The notes beneath the pieces are model-generated. The model searched no databases. It had not been told where the DNA came from and saw only the letters and a program-made list of their open reading frames with translations. Shown in pieces: positions 23,772-35,811 of a stretch of DNA of 64,000 nt; the stretch's first letter is position 1; each line of letters opens with the position of its first letter. A program made the translations under genes and the position numbers. Where the stretch lies: positions 295,001 through 359,000 of the forward strand of contig CAMQGK010000040.1 in assembly GCA_947000775.1 (NCBI GenBank), given 5' to 3'. The stretch comes from Pterois miles (lineage: Eukaryota > Chordata > Actinopteri > Perciformes > Scorpaenidae).

Positions 23772-24870
23772 AGTCAAACTCAGTTTGATCCTGGTCCACA
23801 TCAGCATCATGGTTCCCCTCAGAGGGCCGGTTGTAACTGTGAGACTATATAAGTCTCTCTGGTCTTGATCATATTACAAAATTGCCCCTGAATTTGATTA
23901 TTATCAGTTTTAGTAATAATTTATTGAATAACTAGCTCTGACAGCAGAAGTCTAGGAAAAAAAACTGCAAAAAATGAGTTCAGTAACAAACACATGGTTG
24001 TTCATCAATATATCTGCAGCATGACACAAAAATACTGTATGTGGACACACACTCACATTTCTATGTTATTATAACATAAACCCACAAATTTATGAGATTC
24101 AGAAACCCTCATCATTACTCATCCATCAACGATCAAAATAACTCTCTAGTGAATAATAAAGGTCATTTTTTACCATCACACAAATATTATCAAACCCAGT
24201 TTATTCCATTAGCTTAGTTTAACTTTGTGGTGGGAGTTGAGAGGGGCAGAACTCTAGTCCAACAGATCAATGAGCTCTGATCTAACGTTCAGTCTGTGGC
24301 GTATAAACTGTTATATATAAACTTTGTGGTGGGAGTTGAGAAGGGCAGAACTCTAGTCCAACAGATCAATGAGCTCTGATCTAACGTTCAGTCTGTGGCG
24401 TATAAACTGTTATATATAAACTTTGTGGCGGGAGTTGAGAGGGGCAGAACTCTAGTCCAACAGATCAATGAGCTCTGATCTATCGTTCAGTCTGTGGCGT
24501 ATAAACTGTTAGTGATCAGCAGCTGATCAGCTGAGATCATGTGGTAGATGACAGTGGTGTGACAGTGTTTTACTGCCTCGTAGTAAAGAAGACATACCGG
24601 CTGGTCTCCATCAACCACTAACATGGATCCTCCTTCTGTCCTTCCCTCTGCAACAACTTTTCTTTTACTGGACATTTTGGTTCTGTTCAGATTATTTTAT
24701 GACTCCATCACTCGGTTAGAGCGCCGCTGATAGAAACCACTGATACTGAGACGCTTTAGTGTGCCTGTAACAAAATGCAGATGCATTGTGGGACATGTAG
24801 TTTAAGGACACCTATACTTCTGTAAAGTGGAATAGAATTATATGATAAGCTTGAGTATCATCTTTAATGA
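23772..24870. mobile_element. hAT-like MITE, about 1.1 kb
   Basis: The left end carries GTCAAACTCAGTTTGATCC and CCTCAGAGGGCCGGTTGTAA. The right part carries GATGCATTGTGGGACATGTA and GTTTAAGGACA. Fragments recur at 37872-37990 (left part) and at 54185-54412 (right part, ending in GGCCTTGAGTTTGACCC). GTCAAACTC ends next to a GGCCCGCGGGCC palindrome suggest a hAT-type non-autonomous family. The interior is triplicated (next entry). Confidence 0.6.
24221..24508 (+). repeat. 99-bp tandem triplication
   Basis: AACTTTGTGGTGGGAGTTGA recurs at 24221, 24320 and 24419, each followed by GGGCAGAACTCTAGTCCAAC and AGATCAATGAGCTCTGATCT. The copies are almost identical and lie inside the MITE. Confidence 0.95.
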
Positions 24871-25290
24871 TAACAGTTTGCTCCTGTAGCTTCCTCTGGG
24901 TCACCTGTCCAGGTGGAGGACGACAACAACAATACGCCACACTAGCTGAGAACAAACCAATAGGACGGCAGAGGAGAGGAAAGACAGAGCTGATAGATGG
25001 CAGACAGAGAGAGGCTCTTTCACCCTGGGGGAAATTGGAAAATAAATTGAGCTGACGGCGGCGGGTTTGCATAGCGATGCTGGGGAGTGGGAGGGGAGAG
25101 GGCTGGTCTCTGGGTTTAGGAGGCTCAGGCCAGGCTGATCCTCTCTGGACCCACCAGGTTAGGCCTCCTACAGGTTAGCCATCTACCACTGATAAAAACA
25201 CCAGCAGCCTGTGTGTCGCATTAAACAACACTTCTATATTTGTTCAGCTGTTAGTGTGAGGATCTCTGTCCTGCACGGTGTCGGGTAGAA
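24871..25290. other. Upstream region of the putative first GEF exon
   Basis: Fairly GC-rich between 25050 and 25130. It includes GTTTGCATAG, an octamer-like word. No gene seen. Confidence 0.35.
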
Positions 25291-25298
25291 TATAAAGA
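25291..25298 (+). promoter_or_regulatory. Candidate TATA box
   Basis: TATAAAGA lies 74 bases before an ATG with good context (GAAGCATGG, at 25365). A start of transcription about 30 bases downstream would give a 5' UTR of roughly 45 bases. Transcription from here is inferred. Confidence 0.35.
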
Positions 25299-25364
25299 GG
25301 CATCCGGTGAGGGATGTCAGGCTAGATTTACAGAGTGTAGCAGGCGGCCAGTGAGAGGAGAAGC

Positions 25365-25447
25365 ATGGCTTCTTCATCCCCCTCTTCTCCGTCCTCGTCT
25401 CTCCCTCACACTTCAGAGGCAGACGATTTCTACTGTCACAGTCGGAG
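25365..25447 (+). CDS. RhoGEF putative first coding exon
   Basis: ATG in good context opens a frame reading MASSSPSSPSSSLPHTSEAD then DFYCHSR. It ends with two bases of a codon before GTAACAG, a usable donor. The phase fits the acceptor at 41056, where the join gives R-R-L-Q-T-F-V-P-A-D. An upstream TATAAAGA supports a real promoter. The weakness is the 15.6-kb distance to the next exon; no transcript evidence is available here. Confidence 0.4.
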
Positions 25448-28400
25448 GTAACAGTACGATATATATATAAAGACTGCTCAGAAGCCTCAATACATTTGGC
25501 TGCAGCCGCGGTGCTGCGTTCGCTGTCTCCGGTTCACCGTCAGGAGAGTTACTGTAGCAGCCGCGGTGCTGCGTTCGCTGTCTCCGGTTCACCGTCAGGA
25601 GAGTTACTGTATCAGCCGCGGTGCTGCGTTCGCTGGCTCCGGTTCACCGTCAGGAGAGTTACTGTAGCAGCCACGGTGCTGCGTTCACTGTCTCCAGTTC
25701 ACCATTTTTCTGACAGGAAAATCTGGAGCCTCATTTAACCTCCTTCACTACCAGCTAGTCTGACCTGGTTGGTACTGATGGATCCATCAGGTTCTCTAGT
25801 TTCAGATGAGACCAGACTTTGGGCTTATGGTGTTATTATGGCATTATTATGGCGTTAACTTTGACAGCCCTAGAAAAAAAAAGTATTGTTAACGTTTCAG
25901 AACAGAAATGAAAACTGTAAAAGAGACCCTGAAGAAGATGCAGACCATAATAATCTATTACTCTGTAAATACACTCTCATACAGTACTGAGCTCAGACCT
26001 GCTGGTAAGTCAGGTCAGTGCAGACACTTGATCAATGGCTCTTCATCCCTCATTCACCATCCATCTACCCCCACAAACCACTTTCCCTCCTCCTCCTCCT
26101 GCTCCTCCTCCTGCTCCTCCCCCTGCTCCTCTCCCCCCCCTCCTCCTCCTCTTCCTCCTCCTGCTCCTCCTCCTCCTCCTCCTCCTGCTCCTCCTCTTCC
26201 TCCTCCTCCTCCTCCTCCTCTTCCTCCTCCTCCTCCACACTGCTAATCGTCACATTCCTCCAGCTCCTTTCATCATTCTCATCCCTCCTTCTCCCCTTTC
26301 TCTCCTCTCAGTTTTAAGCCAATTACAAGCATGTCCTTGGTTTCTGGAGGAGGAGGAGGAAGAAAGGCTTTTCCTGCTCTCCTCCTCCTCTTCCTCCTCT
26401 TCCTCCTCCTCTCTCGGTGTGAGTCATCCTAACTGCCTTCAGCAGATCCAGACCTTATAGCCTCAGTCAGCCAGCCAGTCGATAACCAGGCCGTGGTATC
26501 TGTGACGGATCCTTGTTCCAATCTGACAATGAGCCGATAAGAGAGGCCCTTTGAAAACACCTACACACACCCGAGGACCAGGACCAGGATCAGGACCAGG
26601 ATCAAGATCAGGGACAGGATCAGGACCAGGGTCAGGACCAGGGTCAGGATCAGGATCAGGACCAGGACCAGGACCAGGATCAGGGTCAACGATCAGGATC
26701 AGGGTCAAGGATCAGGGTCAGGATCAGTGTCAGGATCAGGATCAGGGTCAAGGATCAGGATCAGGATCAGGACCAGGATCAAGATCAGGGTCAGGATCAG
26801 GATCAGGATCAGGATCAGTATCGATCCAGAGAGAGGAGGTGGCTGAATTTGACTTTACAGCTGCTTTATTCTTTTTTCACAGTCATGGATCATTTTGTCA
26901 ATAATACAACCACATATCAAATATTATTTTGGCGGCTCAGAAGAGGTCAAGTGGCAACTTTTAAGAATAGGGTATCTTATTTTGAAAAGAACCATCCTCT
27001 TTTATTCATTTTATTCTGGTAAATACTGAAGCCCTGAAAGGCAAACAAGATATTTTATTTACTACTATTACTTTTACTATTATTATTATTATTCCTACTG
27101 ATTTGTTTCTTTCATTGCCTCTTAGTGAAAAGAGATGGAAGATTTTTTTCGTAGAAAAATCATGAAAACAAAATGTTTTTTTTTCATGTTTTCACATAGA
27201 GGCAAAAAGTACGTTATGAAAAAGGAAGCTAGAAAGATGATCCTGGCAAAATATGTGTCACCTGGTCTTCAGCCATAAACACAGGAGAGAAAATAATTTG
27301 GATCAGACTTCAGGCAGAAAAACTAATCATAGTTTTCCTTTCAGGGCTTCTGTCGGTAAATAAAACCCAGCAGAGGAACGGGCCGGTTTAAGAATGGGCC
27401 GGTTTAAGAACGGGCCGGTTTAAGAACGGGCCGGTTTAAGGACGGGCCGGTTTAAGAACGGGCCGGTTTAAGGACGGGCCGGTTTAAGAACGGGCCGGTT
27501 TAAGGACGGGCCGGTTTAAGAACGGGCCGGTTTAAGGATGGGCCGGTTTAAGGACGGGCCGGTTTAAGAACGGGCCGGTTTAAGGACGGGCCGGTTTAAG
27601 GACGGGCCGGTTTAAGGACGGGCCGGTTTAAGGACGGGCCGGTTTAAGAACGGGCCGGTTTAAGGACGGGCCGGTTTAAGGACGGGCCGGTTTAAGGAGA
27701 TGCTTTGATGACATACGTAGATGAATAAATCTCTTTTCCTCTCTCATCTCTCCGTCTCCCATCATTCCCGGCGACAGCATGAAGCCATCTGCTGCCCAGC
27801 GGATCCTCTCCTACCTTATTACCCTCCTCCTGTTTATTAACTTCCCCTCAGGGACCACACCGTTACCTCCCTCCATCCCTCCATCCATCTACCCATCTCC
27901 TCTGTTCAGTTGGGCCTTTATATTCCTCTCCTCACATGTCAATGCCATCCTCCTCCTCAACTCCTCCTCAGCTCCTCCTCAACTCCTCCTCAGTTCCTCC
28001 TCAGCTCCTCCTCAGCTCCTCCTCAACTCCTCCTCAGTTCCTCCTCAGCTCCTCCTCAACTCCTCCTCAGCTCCTCCTCAACTCCTCCTCAGTTCCTCCT
28101 CAACTCCTCCTCAGTTCCTCCTCAGCTCCTCCTCAACTCCTCCTCAGTTCCTCCTCAACTCCTCCTCAGTTCCTCCTCAGCTCCTCCTCAGCTCCTCCTC
28201 AGCTCCTCCTCAACTCCTCCTCAGCTCCTCCTCAACTCCTCCTCAGCTCCTCCTCAGCTCCTCCTCAACTCCTCCTCAGCTCCTCCTCAGCTTCTCCTCA
28301 GCTCCTCCTCAACTCCTCCTCAGCTCCTCCTCAGCTTCTCCTCAGCTTCTCCTCAGCTCCTCCTCAGCTCCTCCTCAGCTCCTCCTCAACTCCTCCTCAG

Positions 28401-28910
28401 TTCCTCCTCAGCTCCTCCTCAGCTACTCCTCAGCTACTCCTCAGCTCCTCCTCAGCTCCTCCTCAACTCCTCCTCAGTTCCTCCTCAACTCCTCCTCAGC
28501 TCCTCCTCAACTCCTCCTCAGTTCCTCCTCAGCTCCTCCTCAGCTCCTCCTCAGCTCCTCCTCAGCTCCTCCTCAACTCCTCCTCAGTTCCTCCTCAGCT
28601 CCTCCTCAACTCCTCCTCAGTTCCTCCTCAGCTCCTCCTCAGCTCCTCCTCAGCTCCTCCTCAGCTCCTCCTCAACTCCTCCTCAGTTCCTCCTCAACTC
28701 CTCCTCAGCTCCTCCTCAACTCCTCCTCAGTTCCTCCTCAGTTCCTCCTCAGCTCCTCCTCAGCTCCTCCTCTCTCCCAGGAGACAGATTAGGACCCAGG
28801 TCAGACTGTGTGAACACACAGGTGTGAATGTGAGCAGACTGTTGGTGTTTTGTTGATGGAAGTGTTGTCGTAGCTGATCATTATGATCCAAATGAAGACA
28901 CCCTGGAGGC

Positions 28911-28964
<54 letters not shown>

Positions 28965-29246
28965 TAATTAGTCAGACACAGCGACACAGTTTCAGCTGTT
29001 TGTGTTCAGTCGTATTGTTGTTGTGTGGCGGTCACAAGAATCAAGCTTCTCACTAGATCTCACTCTGATGAAGGAGCGCTTCATTTCTACTCAAAGGAAA
29101 AGATGCATCAGCTGGAGCTTCATGAACTTCCTGTTTGAAGATCACCACTTCAAACTGTCACATGGGATTATAATCATCAGTATGGATGTCAAAAGACGTG
29201 TAGTACCTGTAGCTGTTAGCTCTGAGCAGCAGGCAGATCCATAATG

Positions 29247-29280
<34 letters not shown>

Positions 29281-29347
29281 CAAACACATACACACACACA
29301 CACACGCACACGGACACACACACACACACACACGCACACGGACACGG

Positions 29348-29388
<41 letters not shown>

Positions 29389-29534
29389 GACACATACACA
29401 CACGCACACGCGCACTGCTATTAAAATGATGCCTGTTTTTATGGAGGCTTGTTTTCCTCTCTGATTGTTGGTAATTACACAGCTTACTGCTTATTAATTA
29501 AGCCTGAACCACAGACATATATTGACCACAGATA

Positions 29535-29585
<51 letters not shown>

Positions 29586-32500
29586 GTAACTAGACCTGTG
29601 TTTCATTTGAATTATTTTGGTACCTGCATCAAACTGATCTCAGGAAGGTGAATACGTGCCACATTATTATAGGACATAAGGCCATTCGGGGGGTCATCAG
29701 GACGTATTTTAGTGTTTTGTGGTGTCACTTGTACACAACACAAACCTCCACAGTTAGGTTAAGGCAAGAAAACCACTTATTTAGGGAAAGGGAAAACATT
29801 GTGACTGGGCTTAAAATAAGTAAACTAAGCAAAACGTACAGAAACAACATAACCCATCGTCCTGTTTGTTGGACCCCCCACCATCTTTCATCATCTTTCT
29901 CACTTTTATACGACGTCACAAACTCTTAACGGATGTGTTGACATTGCAGTCAGTGCAGGATACATGGCGAGCAAAAGACACGTGGAAATCAAGAAAAGCG
30001 TACATATTGCACGCTAAACACTAACGTGACTTATACGACTTTTCATGTGAATGGGCTGGACATTCGTGAGGACGCATTTTAGGCTTTTCATGTGTCATTT
30101 TTAGGCCACGTAACAAAACCACAGTGACGGCCACAGTTAGGTTTAGGGTGCTTCCACCAGTCATAGTCCATTTGGTTAAACCAGAGTTAAACTGATGTTT
30201 TTGGACTGTTTTCCATTTAGTCTGGTTCTATTTCACAGTGCACAAATTAAATTGGACCAAATAAAAACATGAATAAGCTGAGGGGCGTGTGCCGAGGACC
30301 AAATTTATCTTTTTAATCTCGGGAGCTGCCACTTGCCGCTACGCAGGGAATCACAGACTCTGATATACTGCCATGTTTTCAGTTTGACTCGACACTGATC
30401 TACTGTGAATCTCTTCCACTTTATCTCCAATAACTTTATAAATGTCACTATTTTGTGGACTTGATAAAATCTGATGTTCACCTGTTGTTTACCTGCTGTG
30501 TCCACATCAACAGGCAGCCTGTGTTCACTTGGAAACGGTCGTAGACCTCCTCTCAGAGCTCACCATCTCAGACCGGTTGTTTAGTCCACACCAGAGTACG
30601 ATGTCTGCGCTCACAACCTCCCAAACAAACACCAGAGTTCGACTAAAACAGATTAAGTGCTGAAAGTTCCCTTAGTTATGTTTAGGCAACAAAGCCATTT
30701 AGTTAGAGTTAGGTAAAACATCATGGTTGGAGTACCAACGTCTCCAGAGGCCTGTACTGAGAGGTCAACATATCCAGGGTATCTTCTTATCTGGCTGGTT
30801 ATCAACTCGGCTAACCAATCACTGACATGGACAAGTGTACTGTCAGCAGAGCACCACATTACAAACCCAGTTACACACATAATCAGCATCAGTTACCATG
30901 GTGATCTAAGGCTGACCAATCGTGTAACTTCATCGCTCAGTGACAAACTTCCAGCCAATAAGGTTGTTTTCTCACTGAGGCAGGTTGGAGTAACAGGACA
31001 CTCATTTACAGTCACACGTCTGTTAGAAAGAGGAATGAAATCACTCAATGAGAAATGAATAAAACGCTAACGCTGACGAACGCTAACAGCCTGATATTCG
31101 TCAGACGAGCTTCCTTGTGTCCCTTCAGCAGCTCCAGTCTTTCCGGAGCTCTTTATCTTTATTACGAGGTCTCGTGTCACTGAGAGCGTCGCTCATCATT
31201 TGCATGAATCGGCTCCTTTGAACCAGAAAGACTTCCTCTTTTGTCCTTTCTGAATAAGAGCAGCTCTGCAGGTCTTATGGAAAACTTCATGCAAAGTGTT
31301 GGCTGTCTGTGTATGATTCATCTCCACCTCCAACACACGAGAGATGAACGAGGCCGTGGTCACCGGCAACCACAGAAGAAGAGTGCAGGTTGTTTTACAG
31401 GTTATAAAGTCAGCCTTGTAATTTATGTTTTAACCTTTAATGTGTGTTTGACTCCATAATGGAGGCTGTCAGACTTGACTCAGTTACCATGTGTTTATTT
31501 TATTTCTTTGTTTGGGATAAAATCATAATGCCTGTCAGTAATCAGCTGGAGGTTTGATGGTGATAGCTATAAGTTAATCACCTTCAGTTTCCCCTTAAGA
31601 TAAGAAACATACTCAAAGCTGAGAGAAACCCAACTAACGGGTGGAGATCACAGCCAAAGGGAACAAAGGAAGGGAGTCACTGAGCCAGGCCTAAACCCTG
31701 CCTGGACCCCCGAGACTACCTGAGGAATCATCAAAACCTGAATCAAACAAACCTGAAAAACCAAACAACCAGAGATCTCCAGCCCAAACTACAGAAACAA
31801 CCCCAATCCTGAGCCTTAACCCCTAACCCAGCCCTGACCCCTAACCCAACCCCTAACCCAGCCCTGACCCCTAACCCAGCCCTGACCCCTAACCCAACCC
31901 CTAACCCAGCCCTTAACCCCTAACCCAACCCCTAACCCAGCCCTGACCCCTAACCCAGCCCTGACCCCTAACCCAACCCCTAACCCAGCCCTGACCCCTA
32001 ACCCAACCCCTAACCCAGCCCTGCCCTACCCAACCCCTAACCCAGCCCTGACCCCTAACCCAGCCCTGACCCCTAACCCAACCCCTAACCCAGCCCTGAC
32101 CTCTAACCCAACCCCTAACCCAGCCCTTAACCCCTAACCCAACCCCTAACCCAGCCCTTAACCCCTAACCCAGCCCTGACCCCTAACCCAACCCCTAACC
32201 CAGCCCTTAACCCCTAACCTAGCCCTGACCCCTAACCCAGCCTTGACCCCTAACCCAACCCCTAACCCAGCCCTTAACCCCTAACCCAGCCCTTAACCCC
32301 TAACCCAACCCCTAACCCAGCCCTTAACCCCTAACCCAGCCCTGACCCCTAACCCAACCCCTAACCCAGCCCTTAACCCCTAACCCAGCCCTGACCCCTA
32401 ACCCAACCCCTAACCCAGCCCTGACCTCTAACCCAACCCCTAACCCAGCCCTTAACCCCTAACCCAACCCCTAACCCAGCCCTTAACCCCTAACCCAGCC

Positions 32501-35500
32501 CTGACCTCTAACCCAACCCCTAACCCAGCCCTTAACCCCTAACCCAACCCCTAACCCAGCCCTTAACCCCTAACCCAGCCCTGACCCCTAACCCAGCCTT
32601 GACCCCTAACCCAACCCCTAACCCAGCCCTTAACCCCTAACCCAGCCCTGACCCCTAACCCAACCCCTAACCCAGCCCTTAACCCCTAACCCAACCCCTA
32701 ACCCAGCCCTGACCCCTAACCCAGCCCTGACCCCTAACCCAGCCCTGACCCCTAACCCAGCCCTTAACCCCTAACCCAGCCCTGACCCCTAACAGTGTGA
32801 TCCATGCTGGATTACACATTCAGGGAGGAAGAAGACGCTGCTGCTGGCCTCTTCCTGGTTTTATTGATATATTATTATTATACGAGGGCTCTGCATCTTC
32901 AGGTCAAGGTTATTGTGAGCCTACTACAGGCCAATACTACTACTATAGTATTCTCATTGGAGCATTCTCGGGTTAATTACTGTTAAAGGTTAAAGTGTTT
33001 TCCTCAGTTATTTGCAGCTTACAGTATATTACATTATAGTTATTATTATAATATTCAGGGTGCTCCTGCATATTGTGCAGCAGGATAATGATTATTTTAT
33101 CATTTATCACAACCCTCATGTGAACATATAATTTACTGTAACTTTCTGTCTAACTATTAAATTAATATCAACGTCCACCTTTAACAGTATTACAGTTTAG
33201 CTTCTTTCTTTTCTCGTAATGTTTTTCAGCTTTTTCAACTGTTTCAACCAGTTTTACGGCTCAGTTTTTCAGGAGTGCAGTGAAATATATTTAAGATGCA
33301 TTTGTGCTTTAAGATTTCTGTTCTTTAAGCAATGCTGTAATTAATATGAGCTTCATTTTTTAATAACTTTTAATAATGTTTTATTAATTATATTTTTTCA
33401 CAAACAAAAGCTATGATGAACAGTTCACTAATTATTTAATTATTAGAAAAAGGAGGTGGCGCGGTGCGTTGGCTCGTCCTCCACATAGTTTTTATGTTCA
33501 TTTATATTCATATTATGAGGCGCGGTGTAAAAACAAAGGCGCTGTGCTGCTATGAATCTCCCACAGAACCTGCCATAGAGAGGGCAGAAAAAGTCCCAGT
33601 ACTCTCAGTACTGTGTATCGTTGAGTACCGGCCCGCTCTGAACACCGGCCCACATGTACTGGACGTAAACGAGTGAATAGCATCACTTTGTGAAGCTGGT
33701 TGAGAGTCGGGACTGTCGCTGTGCCGTCGTGGTTTCTGTGGCTTCCTGTTACGACTCAGCAGTGACTTCATCTGAATGTGAGCTCTGAGCTGTCGGAGTA
33801 TCTACATCCCTCAGAGACTCACCACCGTCACTCTGCCTCATTAACTGCCCTCCTCCTCCTCCTCCTCCTCCCACCTTTGATGCTCAGAGTCTAGCAGCCC
33901 CCCTCCCTGACGGGGTGGGTGGTGTGGGTGATGCTGACGGAGCCCCGGGTGGTGCCTCATTAACCCACATTTCACCGGCTGATGGGAACACTGAGGAGGG
34001 GTGTGAATGTGTCTGAGAGGGAACTCTTCAGCATCTGTGTGATAGAAGCAGATTTTCCTTCATTTTCCAGCCGTCCCTCCTGATCGACATCACCGTGGGT
34101 TACAGTCACTGACGAAGTCTATCGCTGCATTCATTTATGAGACGAAGTTAAAGCTTAAAAACACCCAAAGTGGGGAAACCATGTAGGCTGCTCACCAGCA
34201 CCAGAAGCATCCGATTAACAACATCATACTCATAGTGGTTGATTCACGGTTTTCAATTCTTAGAAATGCCTTTTTATTTATTGTGGTCAGAATAGCCAGA
34301 CTGTACTGCACTGTGCCTTCCAACACCCTACCATACCATTTAGTCTGCCAGAAACAGACGAGTACGTCTCAGTACCTTGTGTGTCAGATGCAGTACGCCA
34401 CAAATACCAGGATGTCCTACATCCGGTTGCATTTAGCATTATGCGAGCCAATTGTTGTTACTGCGGCTTCAGGGCTGAGAGAGAAACCAGTCGGCTGAAC
34501 TTCGTTGTTTGCTGCTGTGTGAAACATCACAGCGGTCGTGGTGTTTGAGTCCAGACGGCACACAGAGTGGACAGCAGTCCGACAGCTACTGCTGCACGCT
34601 GAGTGACATTTGTAGTATTACCGCGAGGCGCTCCTTTGACTTGACTGACAAAACGTTAAAGTAAAAAAAAAAAAAAATCATATTTTTCTAATGTGTTTTC
34701 GTCACTACATCTTGCTTTCAGGATGGAAAAGAAGCACCTGACTCCTGATGTAAACCTCAGCAGTCTGTTCATGTCTGTCTCACTCCAGCTGTGTCTCCAG
34801 CTGTGCTAACGTTAGCCTGTTTGTGTGGGATGCAGCTTCACGCTCACCCCTGCTGAGGTGAACATATTCACACCATGTCAGTTTTAAGGGTGTTTAAATA
34901 TTGTGAACTCAAACCTGACTGAGATGTGACTGATTGTTCTTGTTGTAAAACAAAAAAAGTCTTGATTTTAGGGCTGTCAATTAAAATAGTTAATTGTGAT
35001 TAATCGCAAATAAATCTGTTCATAATGAACCTTAAAGGGAGATCAGTCCAGTATTTAATCCTCTGATCAACATGTTAGTGGACTAATATGCTGCTTTATG
35101 TAAATGTATGTATATATTTATTATAGTAAATCAATAACAACACTAATCAATACCAGATATAGTCCAGAAACCCTCCCAGGTTCTGACTTTAGCATCAACA
35201 ATCTGCTCCAATCAGAACAAACTGCAGCCCAACAGGCAACAACAGCTGTCAGTGTGTCAGAGTGCTGCAGAACTGGAATTAATTATTCACTCTAAGTTAA
35301 ATCTCTCATAACTTTATTAAGATTATTTACTTAAAATCTGGACTTAATTCCCAGAAAAAGTCATAGATGTGACATCTCATCTCATCATTTTGGCTTTGTA
35401 TTTTAAAACTCTGGTTTTATTTTAACTTAAATTTGGACATAATTGCTGTTTTAAGTCATAAATGTGACAAAGTATTTCAAAATTGAGCCTTGAAAAATTA

Positions 35501-35774
35501 AAACCTCATACTTTTCTGCAATTTTTACCCTGTGCTACGTCATCTAGCGGGCCGGATTGGACCCTTTGTTGGGCCAGTTCCGGCCCTCGGGCCACATGTT
35601 TGAGACCCTTGTGTTACGGCGTCCATCTCTTCTCGGATGTAGTCGAGCCGGCCTCTGTCTGTCCAGTTCCTCCTGCTGTCCTGAACGCCGTCTTCAGGTG
35701 TGCGGTTTTAAGTTGGCCTTGCTGTCATTGTAACCACTCCTCCTCTCGTCTTACTGTTCTTCTTTCGTTTTTGA

Positions 35775-35811
<37 letters not shown>

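Noticed and set aside
27779..28856. Three overlapping plus-strand frames of about 300 codons, the first with a signal-peptide-like start (MKPSAAQRILSYLITLLL)
   Set aside because: All three frames are open because of the 11-bp repeat. The hydrophobic start is probably chance and has no splice or homology support.
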